DNA of 64,000 nt from Parapristionchus giblindavisi (taxonomy: Eukaryota; Nematoda; Chromadorea; Rhabditida; Diplogasteridae), in the NCBI GenBank assembly GCA_943737045.1, contig CALSFV010000266.1, positions 434,001 through 498,000 on the forward strand, written 5' to 3'. The position numbers and the translations under genes are program-made. This document shows positions 1 to 10,613 of this stretch, piece after piece; within the stretch, counting starts at the first letter, position 1, and each line of letters starts with the position of its first letter. Below the pieces are notes generated by a model, which saw only the letters and a program-made list of their open reading frames with translations, was not told the DNA's origin and did not search any database.

Positions 1-65
1 AGTGATCAAAGGTGGGGATTGAGCGAATAAAGCCGGCATTAGTCATGATCCACTGTCTAAGCCCG

Positions 66-186
66 TTAAAGGGAGCGTAACCTCACTCAATGGTCTCTTC
101 GACGCGCAATGCTCTCTCGTTGTTAAAGAGCAGAGAAATAGTGTGCGCAATGAAGAGACCATTGAATGAGGTAACGCTCCCTTTAA
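66..186. mobile_element. 121-bp near-palindromic MITE with TTAA ends, copy 1
   Basis: The element starts TTAAAGGGAGCGTAACCTC and ends with its near-exact reverse complement. The inverted repeats are about 36 bp around a roughly 50-bp centre. A second copy of exactly the same length lies at 1346-1466. TTAA at both ends is the footprint expected of piggyBac-type insertion, but no transposase is present, so the superfamily is inferred. Confidence 0.85.
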
Positions 187-317
187 TTGTTGTCAAATAA
201 TCCCTTCATCATGAATCATTTTGTAATTGCAAATGTAGCACGCTTATGGTCCGCCGTATAGCCGTATGGTGTTACCTTTGATGTTTGCTCTATGATCTTT
301 GATCTTTGATCTTTCAG

Positions 318-3300
318 TCATCTGCTCCAATCGTCCGATGATCTCATGGTTACTTGAGATGGATGCGGATCCCTACGAGATAGCGCTAAGGTATGATTAC
401 TTTACTTCCTCATTGATCTTTGATCTTCGAATTTTGAATCAGCAATCTGTGATCTGAAAATTTTTCGGTAATCTCTATAATACATTTTTTTAAATCTATG
501 CATACCAAGTTGACTCATTCTTTTCAATAGAAATATTGTATATGTTGTCTATCTAACTTTTCCTCCAAAATCTTTGATCTCCATAATTTTGTGTTGTAGA
601 ACGAGAAGAGTTGATTTTTAAGTTATGTGTATAAATATGCGCGGCTACCCAACAATAATTCTCCGAAGTAATTCTAGTTGAATGTATTTCGATAAATTTT
701 AAATTCAGAGGCAAAAACGCCTTTGAACTGGCAAGTTGGCAGAAACGATATGAGTTCGTCGATTTGTTCAAAGAATTCGCGTCGAAGAAGAGTAAGTTTG
801 TTGTTTTTTTAAACATTTTTTCCCACACAAAGATTTATTGCGAAAAGGCCCAAAATGTATTCTTTTCTGTAGTGATTATGAGCGAAGGAGAGATAAATAA
901 TAAAACAACAATAATAACAATAATACAAATATTAAGTTTATCTGATTTCGGAGAGTATTTTAAGATTCATAAGATCTATTAATGTGAACTCTATCTCTAC
1001 ACATAGAAAAATTCCCTCCCGGAATTATTTCCTTATATGGGACGAATTCCCTTATCTGTAAGGGATGCATTCCGTAGTGAGACTTTTCTAGGGACTAAGT
1101 CCCTTGTGCATCGTTACATTTGTTCCTTAAAATATCTCTTCATTGATGTCTTATCCCATATCTCGCCTTGTCTGATCCCCCTATGCGAGTAGTTTAGCCT
1201 TCCCTTCGTATTAGGTCCCACCATTCCACATTCGCTAGTCTCTCCCAGTTGACCCTTGGTCTTGGTAATACTCAAGGACGATCTATGCCTCGGCACTTAT
1301 GCCATCCTCAACTTGATCCAACCACTCGCATATTCGGTATCACTCTTAAAGGGAGCGTAACCTCACTCAATGGTCTCTTCGACGCGCAATGCTCTCTCGT
1401 TGTTAGAGAACAGAGAAATAGTGTGAGCAATGAAGAGACCATTGAGTGAGGTAACGCTCCCTTTAATATCATCACTGGCACATTTTTTATTATATCGTCT
1501 AAAAGAGACATCATGGTGTCCTGGGAAAGCATAATCTCCAATGCCCCCACAGCTCCTATGCAAATCCATCGCTTTCAGTATCGACATATTTTTGAATTAT
1601 TTTTTTCTCTCTCTCGATACCATTATTTGCGTTGTTTCGTGCATACACACGCTGAAAAAATATAATCGGTGCTTATGTCTTGAAAAAGAGTGTTTAATCC
1701 TGTTAAATTCATATTAATGATTTATTTTTTTTGTTTTTTTTGCTCAGAAATTCCCCGCGAGTCCAAGGACATTCGTCAGATAATCATAGAAGGTGATCTC
1801 GTGAAGATGGATCAAGCACTGAAAGAGGTAGGGTTTCGATCTTTGATCTTTGATCTGTGATCCTTTATCCTTCATTTCACATTTATCATATCACATTGTT
1901 CCGAGAGGGGCCACAGTGCAACAGAAAAAGAGGTTAATCGAAAAAGATACATTACGCAAGTGTGATAGCGAGCTGGCGGTGACAGCGCACAATATTTATT
2001 TATTTATCCTACACCACAGGGGTGTTTCATCGAGAAGGAAAAGGTTCGAATGCAAGAAAATATGTGAAATATAATACAGTATTTTGCTTACATTTAACCA
2101 AATTTCAATAACCGCTTTCGTTTCAACGCTGTACAAATCAGACATAGGTCAGACCAATCAATAATTTGCATTTTAGAGAAAAGAACTTCCCGACGGAATT
2201 CCGCCTACTTTGTTCGCAACGCTCGTCAGCAAGCCCGCCGCAGTAAGGCGAACATACAATTTTGATCTTTGATCTTACACATTTGATCTTTGATCTTTGA
2301 TCTTTGAGCTACGGCACATGCTCGTCGAGCGGTGCATGGATGCAAATGATGTTGAACCGAAGCTGGGTCTCGACTCCCTCATAGTTGCTGCACTATTTAG
2401 GTTTGATCTATGATGGTTTTAATTCACCAATTGTAGTATGGTCTTTGATCTTTGATCTCTGTTGTTTAAATTCGGAAATTATGAAATGGTCTTTGATCTT
2501 TCTTTCTTTCTTTCTTTATTTATTTATTTATTTCTCTCACAAGCAATGGGAGAGAACAGTAATAATAATGGGTTGATGGAGGTCCGTCGCGTCGTCAGCG
2601 AATCGGTTGACAACGCGACGGACTCTGTTGCCTCGTTGATCTCTGTTCTTTTAACTTGATCTTTTAACTCTGTATTGTAGTTTGATCTTGCAGGGATACC
2701 GAGTGCTCCGAGCTCCTGTTAACCAATGGAGCCTCAGTGGCGGCTATGAACGCTTTCGGACAAACTGCCTACGACTTGTACTCCGCATCACTTGGTTTGT
2801 AGTTTGATCTTTGATCAAAGTAGTTTGATCTATTAACAGAAAAGTACGTCTTATCCTCGCATAAGACATGAGAAGTGTTAAATATAACACTTCTCACGTC
2901 TTATGTCGCTTATTTCTCTATGTGTAGTCGTGGGTGGTTTTTGTTCTCAGTTTGATCTTTGATCTCTGTTGCTTGAACTTTGATCTTTCAGAAGAGCCAG
3001 AAGAGCACGTGCGACAGAGCCTCTCGCTGCACTCTCCCCGCAAGCAGGGCGTCTTCAAGCTGTCCGGTAATGCAGGACCACTGTCGAAGATGCTCAGTTC
3101 CGGCAAGCACAAAGTGAGTGGCCCGACTATAAAGATCAAACTACCAGGAACAAACTACAAAGATTAAACTACAAAGATCAAAGATCAATGCACACTCCAG
3201 TTTGGAATGATGAACGAGCGTGGAGAGGGCGCCCACACGGTCCGCATGCGAGACATCTACGCCTACCGCCAGAAGATATGGGCGGTAGTCGGGAGAAATG

Positions 3301-6300
3301 ACAAAGTGAGCAAACTACAAAGATCAAATATCAAAGTACAAAGTATAAAGTACAAGATCAAAGTTTACAGAAGCTGATATTGACGGATGATCTGATCCGA
3401 GCGAAACAGGAATTAGGCAAGAGACGAGAGCGGGATGGCATGAATAGAATGATCGATACGGTGCGGAGTCTGGTCGAGGTTCGATTAGCGTTATCAAGTA
3501 ATATACACTCAGAAAATTCTCTTGTTAAGTTATCCCAGTGACTGGTAATAATTAGAGTCAAAGTAATGAAGGAATGGTTTTTAAATGAGGTTGTGTTAGA
3601 ATGAAACTATTTAAAGACTTAGTATCTAGAGATAAAAACGACTGAGTTACCTTTGCTAGCGAATTGTTTCAGTGTATAAATAATTACTCTGTGTTATTAT
3701 TGATAAAAACGACTGAGTTACCTTTGCTAGCGAATTGTTTCAGTGTATAAATAATTACTCTGGGTTATTACTGTCCTAAAGTGATCATAATGTTATTATA
3801 TATCTAATAAGTAATAACTTCTTTCATCCACCTTCGCGCCCATCAAGGTATTCTCATAATAAATAAATTTCGTTGTAGGAATCGACTTCCTTCGGACTCA
3901 CCGGCTTCTACGATCTCTACTCGAAGGATAGCGAAGCACGCATGGCCCAGGTTAGTGGGCACAAAGTTTGGGGTTTGCATAATAAATAAATTATTAGTAA
4001 CCTTTACCTTTTTTCAATACCTTATGGTGCGTTCATCGTCACCGCTCACTCTGTTAGAGGGGTCAGAATGCACTGCGCAGAGGGGTCTGAGAGCGTGAAA
4101 TGATAATTCAGAATGAGTGAATTTGAGGGGTCAGAATGCACTGCACAGGGGGTCTGAGAACGTGAAATGATATGTCAGAATGCGTGAATTTGAGGGGTCT
4201 CGAAGGGACATAAGAGGGGTCAAATTTTTGCTTTTGTGACACGTCGTTGGGATGTTGTGTCCTCTGTTGTTGCGGAATATTCTCATACGTGGACTACCTT
4301 AGTTTTCCATGGAGGGAATCATAGGTCGAATAGCTAGGTTTTCGGTTTTCAAAATCCGGTCAGGTTTTTCGCTTTTGTGAAATTTTGGCTCAAAATCAGG
4401 GCAGGGTTTTTGATTTTTGTGAAATTTTGGCACAAAATCCGGTCAGGTTTTTCGATTTTTCTGTAATTTTGGCTCAAAATCCGGTCCGGCTTGGTACTCT
4501 GTAACATACTTTTCGACCTATGGAGGGAATACAAACGGAATATACATCTTTTGATTTCCATTCACTATTCGGCCGGAATCACAAAATTTTAGGGGTGTCC
4601 TATCATTATGTCGAGCACTGTAGTAGAAGAACACATGCCGCCACAGTTATGAGATCATGCGAGTGTTGATCCATCGAAATTATCAATAAAATATTTCAAA
4701 GCAATTAAAACTGTGAAGAAAACAAATAGAAAAAATATAAACACGGGAAAAAATAAAATTGTAAGCCATTATCTTCTTTTATTGTGTATACGATGGAAAA
4801 TGCCATGCAAATTGACCAACGCGGCCTCACTTTCCATAAACTCACGTGTCACAAAAGCAAAAAATTGACCCCTCTTATGTCCCTTCGAGACCCCTCAAAT
4901 TCACTCATTCTGACATATCATTTCACGTTCTCAGACCACCCTGTGCAGTGCATTCTGACCCCTCTAACAGAGTGAGTGGTGACGATGAACGCACCATTAC
5001 AATTGGGTTCATTTTCTACACTCAAAAGTTTGGCTAAATCTTAGTACTTGCACAGTATTCTGGTCCAAGCCATTTTTCTTCCAAAGCAAGACAAAGGAGA
5101 GACCATTGTATTCGAGAGAGTTTGTATGTTGAGCGGTCGTTCTTGCTTTGAAAGTCATGAGAACGCTGTGCTTGGTAATGCTAATAATTCTGCTTCAGAC
5201 ATTCGAAAGCGACACGCTACCCAGAGGAGATATTGATCTCGCAGTATATCGATCGAATGCTTATGTAAGTTAAAAGCAAGAAAATTTTTTTGGAGGTATG
5301 GGGAAGTGAACCCGTTTTATCAACAAAGTTTTATCACATATTCTTTCTACCTTTACCTTTTGACAATAGTGATTAAACAAATGCATATAATGACTTTTTT
5401 TATGCCACGGATAGACTGCAAAACACGACATGAGTCGAGATCAACCTCGCAGTATTCCGATAGAATTTTTCATTAAGTAGAAAAAATCGGCAAAAAGTTA
5501 TGGAGGCATGGGGAATTGAACCCCAGCCCTCTCGCATGCTAAGCGAGCGCTCTACCACTGAGCTATGCCCCCGATTGAACGTAACCCCCTGATTCAGGGC
5601 TATGTTGGCACTTTTCGTACCGCACAACAGCAGCAGCAATTCTCCCTACAACCATCGCCACGCCCTTACTCGAGGTAAGCTACGGGAATTTTTACTGTTA
5701 TTGCTCAGGAAAAGGCAATACAGCGTGGAGCATAATGATAAACTAAACAAATGTCCCGGTAAAATTCCGGAAAATCAATATTCTCTCGTTGACCGGGAAA
5801 TAAACCTTACTCATACGCCGGCTACCTTGGCTATCCAAGGCGGGAATACAAATGGTGTAGATAACTTTAAACTTTCATTCACCATTCGGCTCGTATCCCA
5901 AAAATTAGGGAGAGTTCTCATTATATCATACACAAACACACTGTAGACAACTCTAATTAGAAACTGCGAATATAATTAGTACATATTTTGATCTAATTGG
6001 GAGTTTTTCGAATACATGAAATTAGGAGAAATAATCATTTGCAGCTTCATCACTAGATCTACCAATATCGATCAGCCAACGACGAGATTGCGTCGAGTGG
6101 AGACGACTGATGGCAAGCCCACAACGAGGACCACACCGAGGTTTGAGATCAAAGATCAAAGATCAGAGATCAAAGAATTCCAGAATGCTGAAGAAGTCTC
6201 GTGAATCCGTGTCCTCTGTCGATTCGCTCGGAAGCGTTCGAAGGTTTACAAATCGAATACTTATCAATCAATACACAGAGATTAAATTTGTCCGAGTGTC

Positions 6301-7392
6301 ACTAGTTTTTTGCGAACAATTTTCCCGCATTCGTGCAAATGCTAGCCTGTATACATATAATATGTGCAAATCACTGGTGTTTGGGCTACCATTTGCCCGA
6401 ATATGGGCAAATCGTTTACAAAAGTATGGTATGGAAAGTTTGGGAAAATGCTGCCAATATTTATGCAAGTTTGTTCGTGTAGTCCAATCAATAATTCCAG
6501 CCTAGCCCTAAGCGGATCATCACTTGGACCACTTGATGAGAGCGGTACAACGCTAAGAAGGTAAGAAGTAGGATATTTCCACAATTTCGTGTATTTAATT
6601 GGTGAAAATATTGCCAGTTTTCACAAGGACCGTCGAATAAATGATATTTGCGCACATAATCGTACCATCAGTGCTTTACGAGTGATATCTTTGTTAGCAT
6701 ACCCCCGCGCTAATTTGAAACTCCCTGGCAATGCTTTCTCGCTTTCTTTTTCTACGAGAGAGTGTTGCCAGAGCGGAGCGTAAAATTATCTGGTTCGGGG
6801 TGCACCTTTAACATACATTGCCATACCCTCGTAATGCGAGGATAGGATTGAGGAGGTTATATGGCTCATTTTCATCCACTTGATACGAAAATAAGCTAAA
6901 AATGACGATATTTAAGCGAAAAATAACGAATTGTGTAAATTGACCCACCATGGCGAGGCGAGGGTACCGTGGGAAAATGTATGCTCTTTAATCTTTTTTT
7001 TCAGCTACCGCTCCCAACCGCAGCTTGGCGGGCCAGTGCCACCGCGTCGATCGTCGCCATACGGTATTCGAACAATGTCGAGGGGGATTGATCCGCCGAG
7101 TTAGTTTTCCTTTGATTCTGATCTTTGATCTTTGATCACATCTATCGTTTCAGAAGCGGTCACCGACGAACTGAAGGCGCGAGGATACGGAAATCTCGCC
7201 GACATTCTCCGGGATCAGGTATGAATGATCTTTGATCTTTGATTTGTTGCTTGATCTTTGATCTTTGATCTTTGTCAGGAAGTAAACGAAACACAATTAA
7301 ACCAATTCGACGAGAGCAATTTCCGGGAGATGGGCATAGTCGATCCGAACGAGATCAAAGTTCTCCTCGATGTACGGAAGCTATTCCGATGA
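318..7392 (+). CDS. Ankyrin-repeat / SAM-domain protein, 3' part of gene (5' end outside window)
   Basis: Exons read by splice sites and phase: 318-390, 709-791, 1748-1827, 2177-2242, 2309-2400, 2560-2634, 2694-2794, 2992-3113, 3201-3305, 3371-3478, 3879-3950, then 6045-6140, 6184-6243, 6501-6560, 7005-7099, 7154-7218, 7279-7392 (TGA). The N-terminal part reads as degenerate ankyrin repeats (SWLLEMDADPYEIALRGKNA; ELLLTNGASVAAMNAFGQTA). The middle is basic and helical (AKQELGKRRERDGMNRMID), followed by a Ser/Pro/Arg-rich linker. The last two exons give a SAM fold (LKARGYGNLADILRD; FDESNFREMGIVDPNEIKVL), a protein-interaction module, ending 5 residues before the stop. This suggests a cytoplasmic scaffold; I do not recognise the ortholog. 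Phases agree within 318-3950 and within 6045-7392 but not across 3951-6044 (exit 0, entry 2), so an exon is missed there or the SAM part is a separate transcript (in-frame ATG at 6016). Confidence 0.75.
392..708. other. Intron of the ankyrin-SAM gene, no other feature
   Basis: AT-rich intron with one GATCTTTGATCTT motif near 413. No mobile element or RNA gene was recognised. Confidence 0.5.
792..1747. other. Intron of the ankyrin-SAM gene carrying a MITE
   Basis: Contains the second TTAA-ended MITE (1346-1466). A degenerate stretch at 1020-1120 shows local inverted repeats around AAGTCCC/GGGACT. Nothing else was recognised. Confidence 0.5.
1346..1466. mobile_element. 121-bp near-palindromic MITE with TTAA ends, copy 2
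   Basis: Nearly identical to the copy at 66-186 across its whole length, including the ~36-bp inverted repeats and TTAA ends. It sits inside an intron of the ankyrin-SAM gene. Confidence 0.85.
2861..2904 (+). other. Short intronic hairpin
   Basis: Two 20-bp arms (2861-2880 and 2885-2904) pair with one mismatch around a 4-base loop, inside a short intron of the ankyrin-SAM gene. It could be a tiny MITE remnant or a structured intronic RNA; nothing in the sequence decides. Confidence 0.5.
3631..3772. repeat. Two-copy 71-bp tandem repeat in intron
   Basis: A block beginning GATAAAAACGACTGAGTTAC occurs at 3631 and again at 3702, almost unchanged. This is a recent local duplication within the 3479-3878 intron; the rest of that intron is unremarkable AT-rich sequence. 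Confidence 0.85.
4320..4522. mobile_element. CATAGGTCG MITE (hAT-type), copy with target duplication GAGGGAAT
   Basis: Ends CATAGGTCGAATAG and CTTTTCGACCTATG are inverted repeats with one difference. The 8-bp flank GAGGGAAT is present exactly on both sides (4312-4319 and 4523-4530). The interior holds repeated ~40-bp units built on a CAAAATCCGGTCAGG-like core. It is inserted inside the foldback element 4024-4997. Confidence 0.9.
4575..4621. mobile_element. Tc1/mariner-like terminal repeat fragment
   Basis: The sequence ends at ...CATTATGTCGAGCACTGTA; its reverse complement nearly matches the last ~45 bases of the window (63956-64000). A TA followed by CAGTGC is typical of Tc1/mariner termini. 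Only one end is visible here. Confidence 0.55.
5199..5264 (+). other. Exon-like block of doubtful status (tRNA-Ala flank copy)
   Basis: Bounded by a good acceptor (GCTTCAG) and donor (ATGTAAGT) and open in the expected frame, so at first sight an exon of the ankyrin-SAM gene. It does not repair the phase mismatch to 6045. Its core (GATATTGATCTCGCAGTATA) recurs beside both intact tRNA-Ala genes (5430-5475, and inverted at 10255-10300). I think it is more likely tRNA-flank repeat than coding. Confidence 0.4.
5293..5323 (-). pseudogene. Truncated tRNA-Ala pseudogene
   Basis: This short stretch resembles the 3' portion (acceptor and T arm, reverse strand) of the tRNA-Ala at 5501-5572. It is preceded by a flank (about 5220-5290) that resembles the tRNA's own 3' flank at 5430-5500. 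The 5' half of the tRNA is missing. Confidence 0.5.
5501..5572 (-). tRNA. tRNA-Ala(AGC)
   Basis: 72 nt on the reverse strand. The acceptor stem GGGGGCA pairs with TGCCTCC (one G-T), discriminator A. The D-arm box A is TAGCTCAGTGG and the anticodon loop TTAGCAT gives AGC. The T arm carries GGTTCAATTCC. It lies in the 3951-6044 intronic region, antisense to the host gene, and is almost identical to 10146-10217. Confidence 0.93.
5630..6044. other. Intronic stretch, nothing recognised
   Basis: Upstream side of tRNA-Ala 5501-5572. Reading frames here are open only by chance; no domain, repeat family or RNA was recognised. An in-frame ATG at 6016 precedes the 6045 exon and could start a shorter transcript. 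Confidence 0.4.
6812..6983. mobile_element. CATACATT MITE, diverged copy near a splice acceptor
   Basis: Starts CATACATTGCCATACCCTCG and ends with the inverse of this (CGAGGGTACC...AATGTATG). Flanks ACCTTTAA and CTCTTTAA are a 6/8 target duplication. The right end is only about 20 bp before the acceptor of the exon at 7005. Related to 16487-16678 and 43795-43987. Confidence 0.75.
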
Positions 7393-7538
7393 TCTTTGAT
7401 CTTTGATATTTGATCTTTGATCTTTGACCTTTCATCTTTAATCATCGAAATGTATTTGCAATCTATTTATTATCAAAGCGACAATGACATTAATCATGAT
7501 CTGTGCCATTTTGTCTAGTCTGTTTGTGATGATCATAG

Positions 7539-7544
7539 AATAAA
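7539..7544 (+). terminator. Probable poly(A) signal of the ankyrin-SAM gene
   Basis: AATAAA about 150 bases after the TGA at 7390-7392. The intervening 3' UTR begins with several GATCTTTGATC repeats, the first overlapping the stop codon. Confidence 0.55.
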
Positions 7545-7649
7545 TTGAACTTTGCTACACATGGTTTATTATTATTTCATCAACATGGGTATGTACGAAA
7601 TGAACAGTATTCATCTCCCACGAAGGCTACATCCACTACCGAAGCGAGC

Positions 7650-7998
7650 TTAAAGGTGGACTCCCGCGAATATTTTCGTGAACAAACTGTGAAGACAGAA
7701 TGATAGCAAAAGTTATTCTACATACCGTACACTATTTATTTTATGCTAATTCAGCTTATTGATCGCTAGAATCATGAATGAATCATGCTATCAAACTCAG
7801 GCAAAGGCGCGCTTTTTGAAAATAGGAAAGTTCGGCAATAGGATTCGATCCCGCGACCATGCGCTTTCTAGTCAGAAGTTTTACCACTACGCCAAGGGAA
7901 CGATGAATGAGTCTCCCTATCTCCTGCATATCACTAGACACTTGCATAAGCGAGATGCAAGATCATTTGCATGATCATTCGCGGGTCTCCACCTTTAA
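7650..7998. mobile_element. 349-bp TTAA-ended element with a tRNA-like core, copy 1
   Basis: Ends TTAAAGGTGG...CGCGAAT and ATTCGCGGGT...CCACCTTTAA are inverted repeats closed by TTAA. On the reverse strand about 7825-7902 contains a tRNA-like stretch with box A (TTGGCGTAGTGG) and box B (GGGATCGAATCC). The second copy, 44244-44591, has almost the same length. It combines DNA-transposon ends with a pol III promoter-like interior. Confidence 0.8.
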
Positions 7999-8736
7999 AG
8001 GACCCCAATCGATAGACCACTCCCCCTCGATGCCCTCAACACGTACCGCACTACTTCAGAATAGGGTACCAGTACACCGGGTAAGTCCAAAAGGACATGA
8101 AAAATGAAATTAACACAAAGGAAAGGTCGTTTATATTAGGCAATTATACTATTATTTCGGACTGGTACCCTACTATGAAGTAGTGCCCACGTACCTATGC
8201 TTTGTATACTCACATTCCTCAACTCAGACATAAGGATTGGCCTAAGAGCTTGGTTTTCATCTCTGGCCTATCCATACCTGATAAAGTTTGATTAGAAACT
8301 TTCGTAGTGCATTACACAAGAAACGAGAAAGAAAGTGTGAGATGAAACCACACTCTCCCTAACAGCGGAGGGGTAGTGACAGGGGGGGGGGGGGGGCAGA
8401 AAGTTTTAAAATCATCTTAGACCATTCATATTTGGTGGTTAGAGTCCCTAGGGGTGGGATACACTTCAGCCAAAAAATGACCCGAATAATCGATTTTGAT
8501 CAGGGCTGGGACAGAAAATTATTTTTTTCTGAAATCAGGAAACAGAAATTTCTGTTTTCAAAAAACAGAAAAAAAACAGAAAATTCAGAAAAAAAGAAAA
8601 TAAAATTATTGATTTGCCTTGTTTTCTTAATGTTTTTAGTTTTCAGTTTCTAGTTCGGTTGCAAAACCACTTTCGCATGCATTTTTATCTAGGCGCCACC
8701 TTAAAACACTAAATTGCAACACTATAGAATCGAAAG

Positions 8737-9150
8737 CATATTAAATGCTGAAGGGGCAAACAGGGGCAATCTTCTTATTGTGCGTATAAAATGTACTTGC
8801 ATAAGAAAATTACAAACGGTGCTAACGAACGGAAGTCACAATCGAGAGGCGGGCGAGATGTAGCCTTCTACATCTCGCCCCGCCTCTCGATTGTTTCTCC
8901 GCTGCCTCTCTCTAACCCGGCTGATCTTCGCCGCGCGCTATATGATATATAAGAGATCGGCATAGTTTCTGAACCATGCAAAGCAAGAAAGTCTCTTCTA
9001 CAGATAAAACAAGTGATTTTTATACGCTAAATATCCACAAGATTTATCCTTTCGCCTCTGAGAGAATTTATCTCCGTTCAAGAAGACGTCAGCATATGAA
9101 ACATGATTAGAATAGTCAAATAACCCTCCTCCAATCGGTCTGCTTGGCAT
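8737..9150. mobile_element. LINE-type 3' remnant interrupted by a MITE
   Basis: The stretch from TATTAAATGCTGAAGGGGC to GTCAAATAACCCTCC matches 45606-45760 once the MITE at 8780-9028 is removed; a shorter relative is at 18586-18680. The join TTCTTAT / TATCCA shows where the MITE went in. Confidence 0.6.
8780..9028 (-). mobile_element. ~270-bp MITE with internal hairpin, copy 1 (inverted)
   Basis: Ends GTGCGTATAAAATGTACTTG and CAAGTGATTTTTATACGC are inverted repeats. The centre is a strong hairpin (GAGATGTAGCC / CTACATCTCGC within CGAGAGGCGGG arms). Other copies are at 11414-11695 and 48125-48396. Confidence 0.85.
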
Positions 9151-9671
9151 GACGGAAATACCGCTCCTGACTTCCCAAAGTCTTCTAGGTTCTCAACTGT
9201 TACTCAACTCAACTCAACTACTCAACTGTTCTCATGATGGAATAGGTGAGTGTAGCAGAGAGTGGAGAGAGAATAGTCCAACCTTGATGCCCGTACACTC
9301 TTTCTATTCCCTAATCTTACCAACACTTCACGTAGACATAATTTATATTTAAGAACCCACAGATCTCACTCAAAAAAGTTCTCATCTTTTTTGACAAATC
9401 GTATTGTGCAAAAATGGAATAATCTTGACAATAGTGTTGTTTGTACCCAAAGTGCAAATGTATTTAAGTCTTATATTCGTAACTCATAAGTATTGTATGC
9501 TACGATCTAGTAATCGTAGCCTTCTTTCTTACCTCCTGACTTTATCATATTATTTAAACATTTAATTATGAATCTTAAAATACCCCCCGAGGTCAGATAA
9601 ATTTATTATTATTATAACCGACCGAACCGCCCCCCCCCCCTATCGCCACCCCTCCGCTGTTAGGGAGAGTG

Positions 9672-10145
9672 CGTTTTAGATCTTGTATGACAAAGAACAG
9701 TAATCAGACGATGCTTCTTTCGTTCCTCGTATGTACTTTCTGAAACATAACTGAATCGGGGGAGATCTGTAATATTTGATGTTCCGCTTTTTTGTTACAA
9801 TTTTATTTTTACACTTATTTTCTGCTACACACATGGTAAATAAACAATCTCGAAATCAAAATTTCGAAAGTTTTTTCAACTTGAGATATTAGTTCAATAT
9901 TTTTTCCATTATTCTTCTTATGTAATTTTGATCATTTTTGATCGTAGTATTCCGAAATTTCGTCATCTAAAGTATCCTCACAATTTCTAAAAGCGCCCTT
10001 GGATAAAGTCCTGAAAACGGCCAATTATAAATCACGCGGCCTTCCCCATGTGAAGACTCAATGATGGCTGCAATGCATGAATGGTTGCTGTTGCTCCTCT
10101 CGATGAGTAGAAACATGACCCTGCACAAGAGCAGTACAAATATCA
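9672..10145. other. Intergenic, nothing recognised
   Basis: AT-rich sequence between the foldback element and tRNA-Ala. The last ~80 bases weakly resemble the 5' flank of the other tRNA-Ala. Confidence 0.4.
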
Positions 10146-10217
10146 GGGGGCATAGCTCAGTGGTAGAGCGCTCGCTTAGCATGCGAGAGGGCTGGGGTTC
10201 AATTCCCCATGCCTCCA
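10146..10217 (+). tRNA. tRNA-Ala(AGC)
   Basis: 72 nt with the same fold as the tRNA-Ala at 5501-5572: acceptor GGGGGCA/TGCCTCC, box A TAGCTCAGTGG, anticodon loop TTAGCAT, T arm GGTTCAATTCC, discriminator A. Its 3' flank (TTTTTGCAGAATTTTT...CTGCGAGGTTGATATCG) is shared with the other copy, so gene and flank were duplicated together in inverted orientation. Confidence 0.95.
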
Positions 10218-10613
10218 TAACTTTTTGCAGAATTTTTCTGCTTAAATATGCATTGTAGCGGTATACTGCGAGGTTGATATCGCCTCGTATGCTGTGTTGT
10301 AGTCTACTTAGAGGCGAGGCGACGAATTTTCGAATCTGACTGTACAAGCGTCGACAAACATATCACATTTCAAAATTGCCCATGCATCCACGGGATCTTA
10401 TGAAATACAGTGAATCCTGGCATGAAAGCAATGAGTGTCCTTTCACATATGAATCGTTTCCCGTAGAAAACACGGAAGTTTCTCGACGATCCTTGTGGAC
10501 GATATAACTCATCGTTTCACATACTATTCCATTATTCCATTGTTATATGTATTATATATATTTTTAAGGAAGTGAACGGCATTTAATATAAGTTTACACA
10601 TCGCCTTTCTATC

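Larger units (their letters stand above)
4024..4997. mobile_element. ~970-bp foldback element with nested insertions
   Basis: Left arm (4024-4219) starts ATGGTGCGTTCATCGTCACC; the right arm (4844-4997) is its inverse and ends at the same sequence. The left arm has an internal duplication of a GAGGGGTCAGAATGCACTGC unit. A CATAGGTCG MITE (4320-4522) and a Tc1-like terminus (4575-4621) sit between the arms. No clear target duplication was found. Confidence 0.8.
8351..9671. mobile_element. ~1.3-kb foldback element with poly-G/poly-C inner ends
   Basis: Left arm ACTCTCCCTAACAGCGGAGG (from 8353) recurs inverted at 9648-9671. Each arm is followed inward by a long G (8382-8397) or C (9630-9640) run. 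The interior holds a hAT-like terminus CAGGGCTGGGACA at 8501, a LINE 3' remnant (8737-9150) and a MITE (8780-9028). The homopolymer lengths may be unreliable in the assembly. Confidence 0.6.

Noticed and set aside
2240..2310. CRISPR-like array from GATCTTTGATC repeats
   Set aside because: Units are 7 bp, with no spacers, scattered through eukaryotic introns; not a CRISPR array.
8382..8397. G-quadruplex or regulatory G run
   Set aside because: A single homopolymer within a foldback, mirrored by C at 9630; more likely repeat-derived or an assembly-length artefact.
9967..10347. 126-codon reverse-strand frame over the tRNA-Ala
   Set aside because: It reads through the tRNA gene and its flank; the similarity to 5400-5639 is due to the duplicated tRNA, not to a protein.
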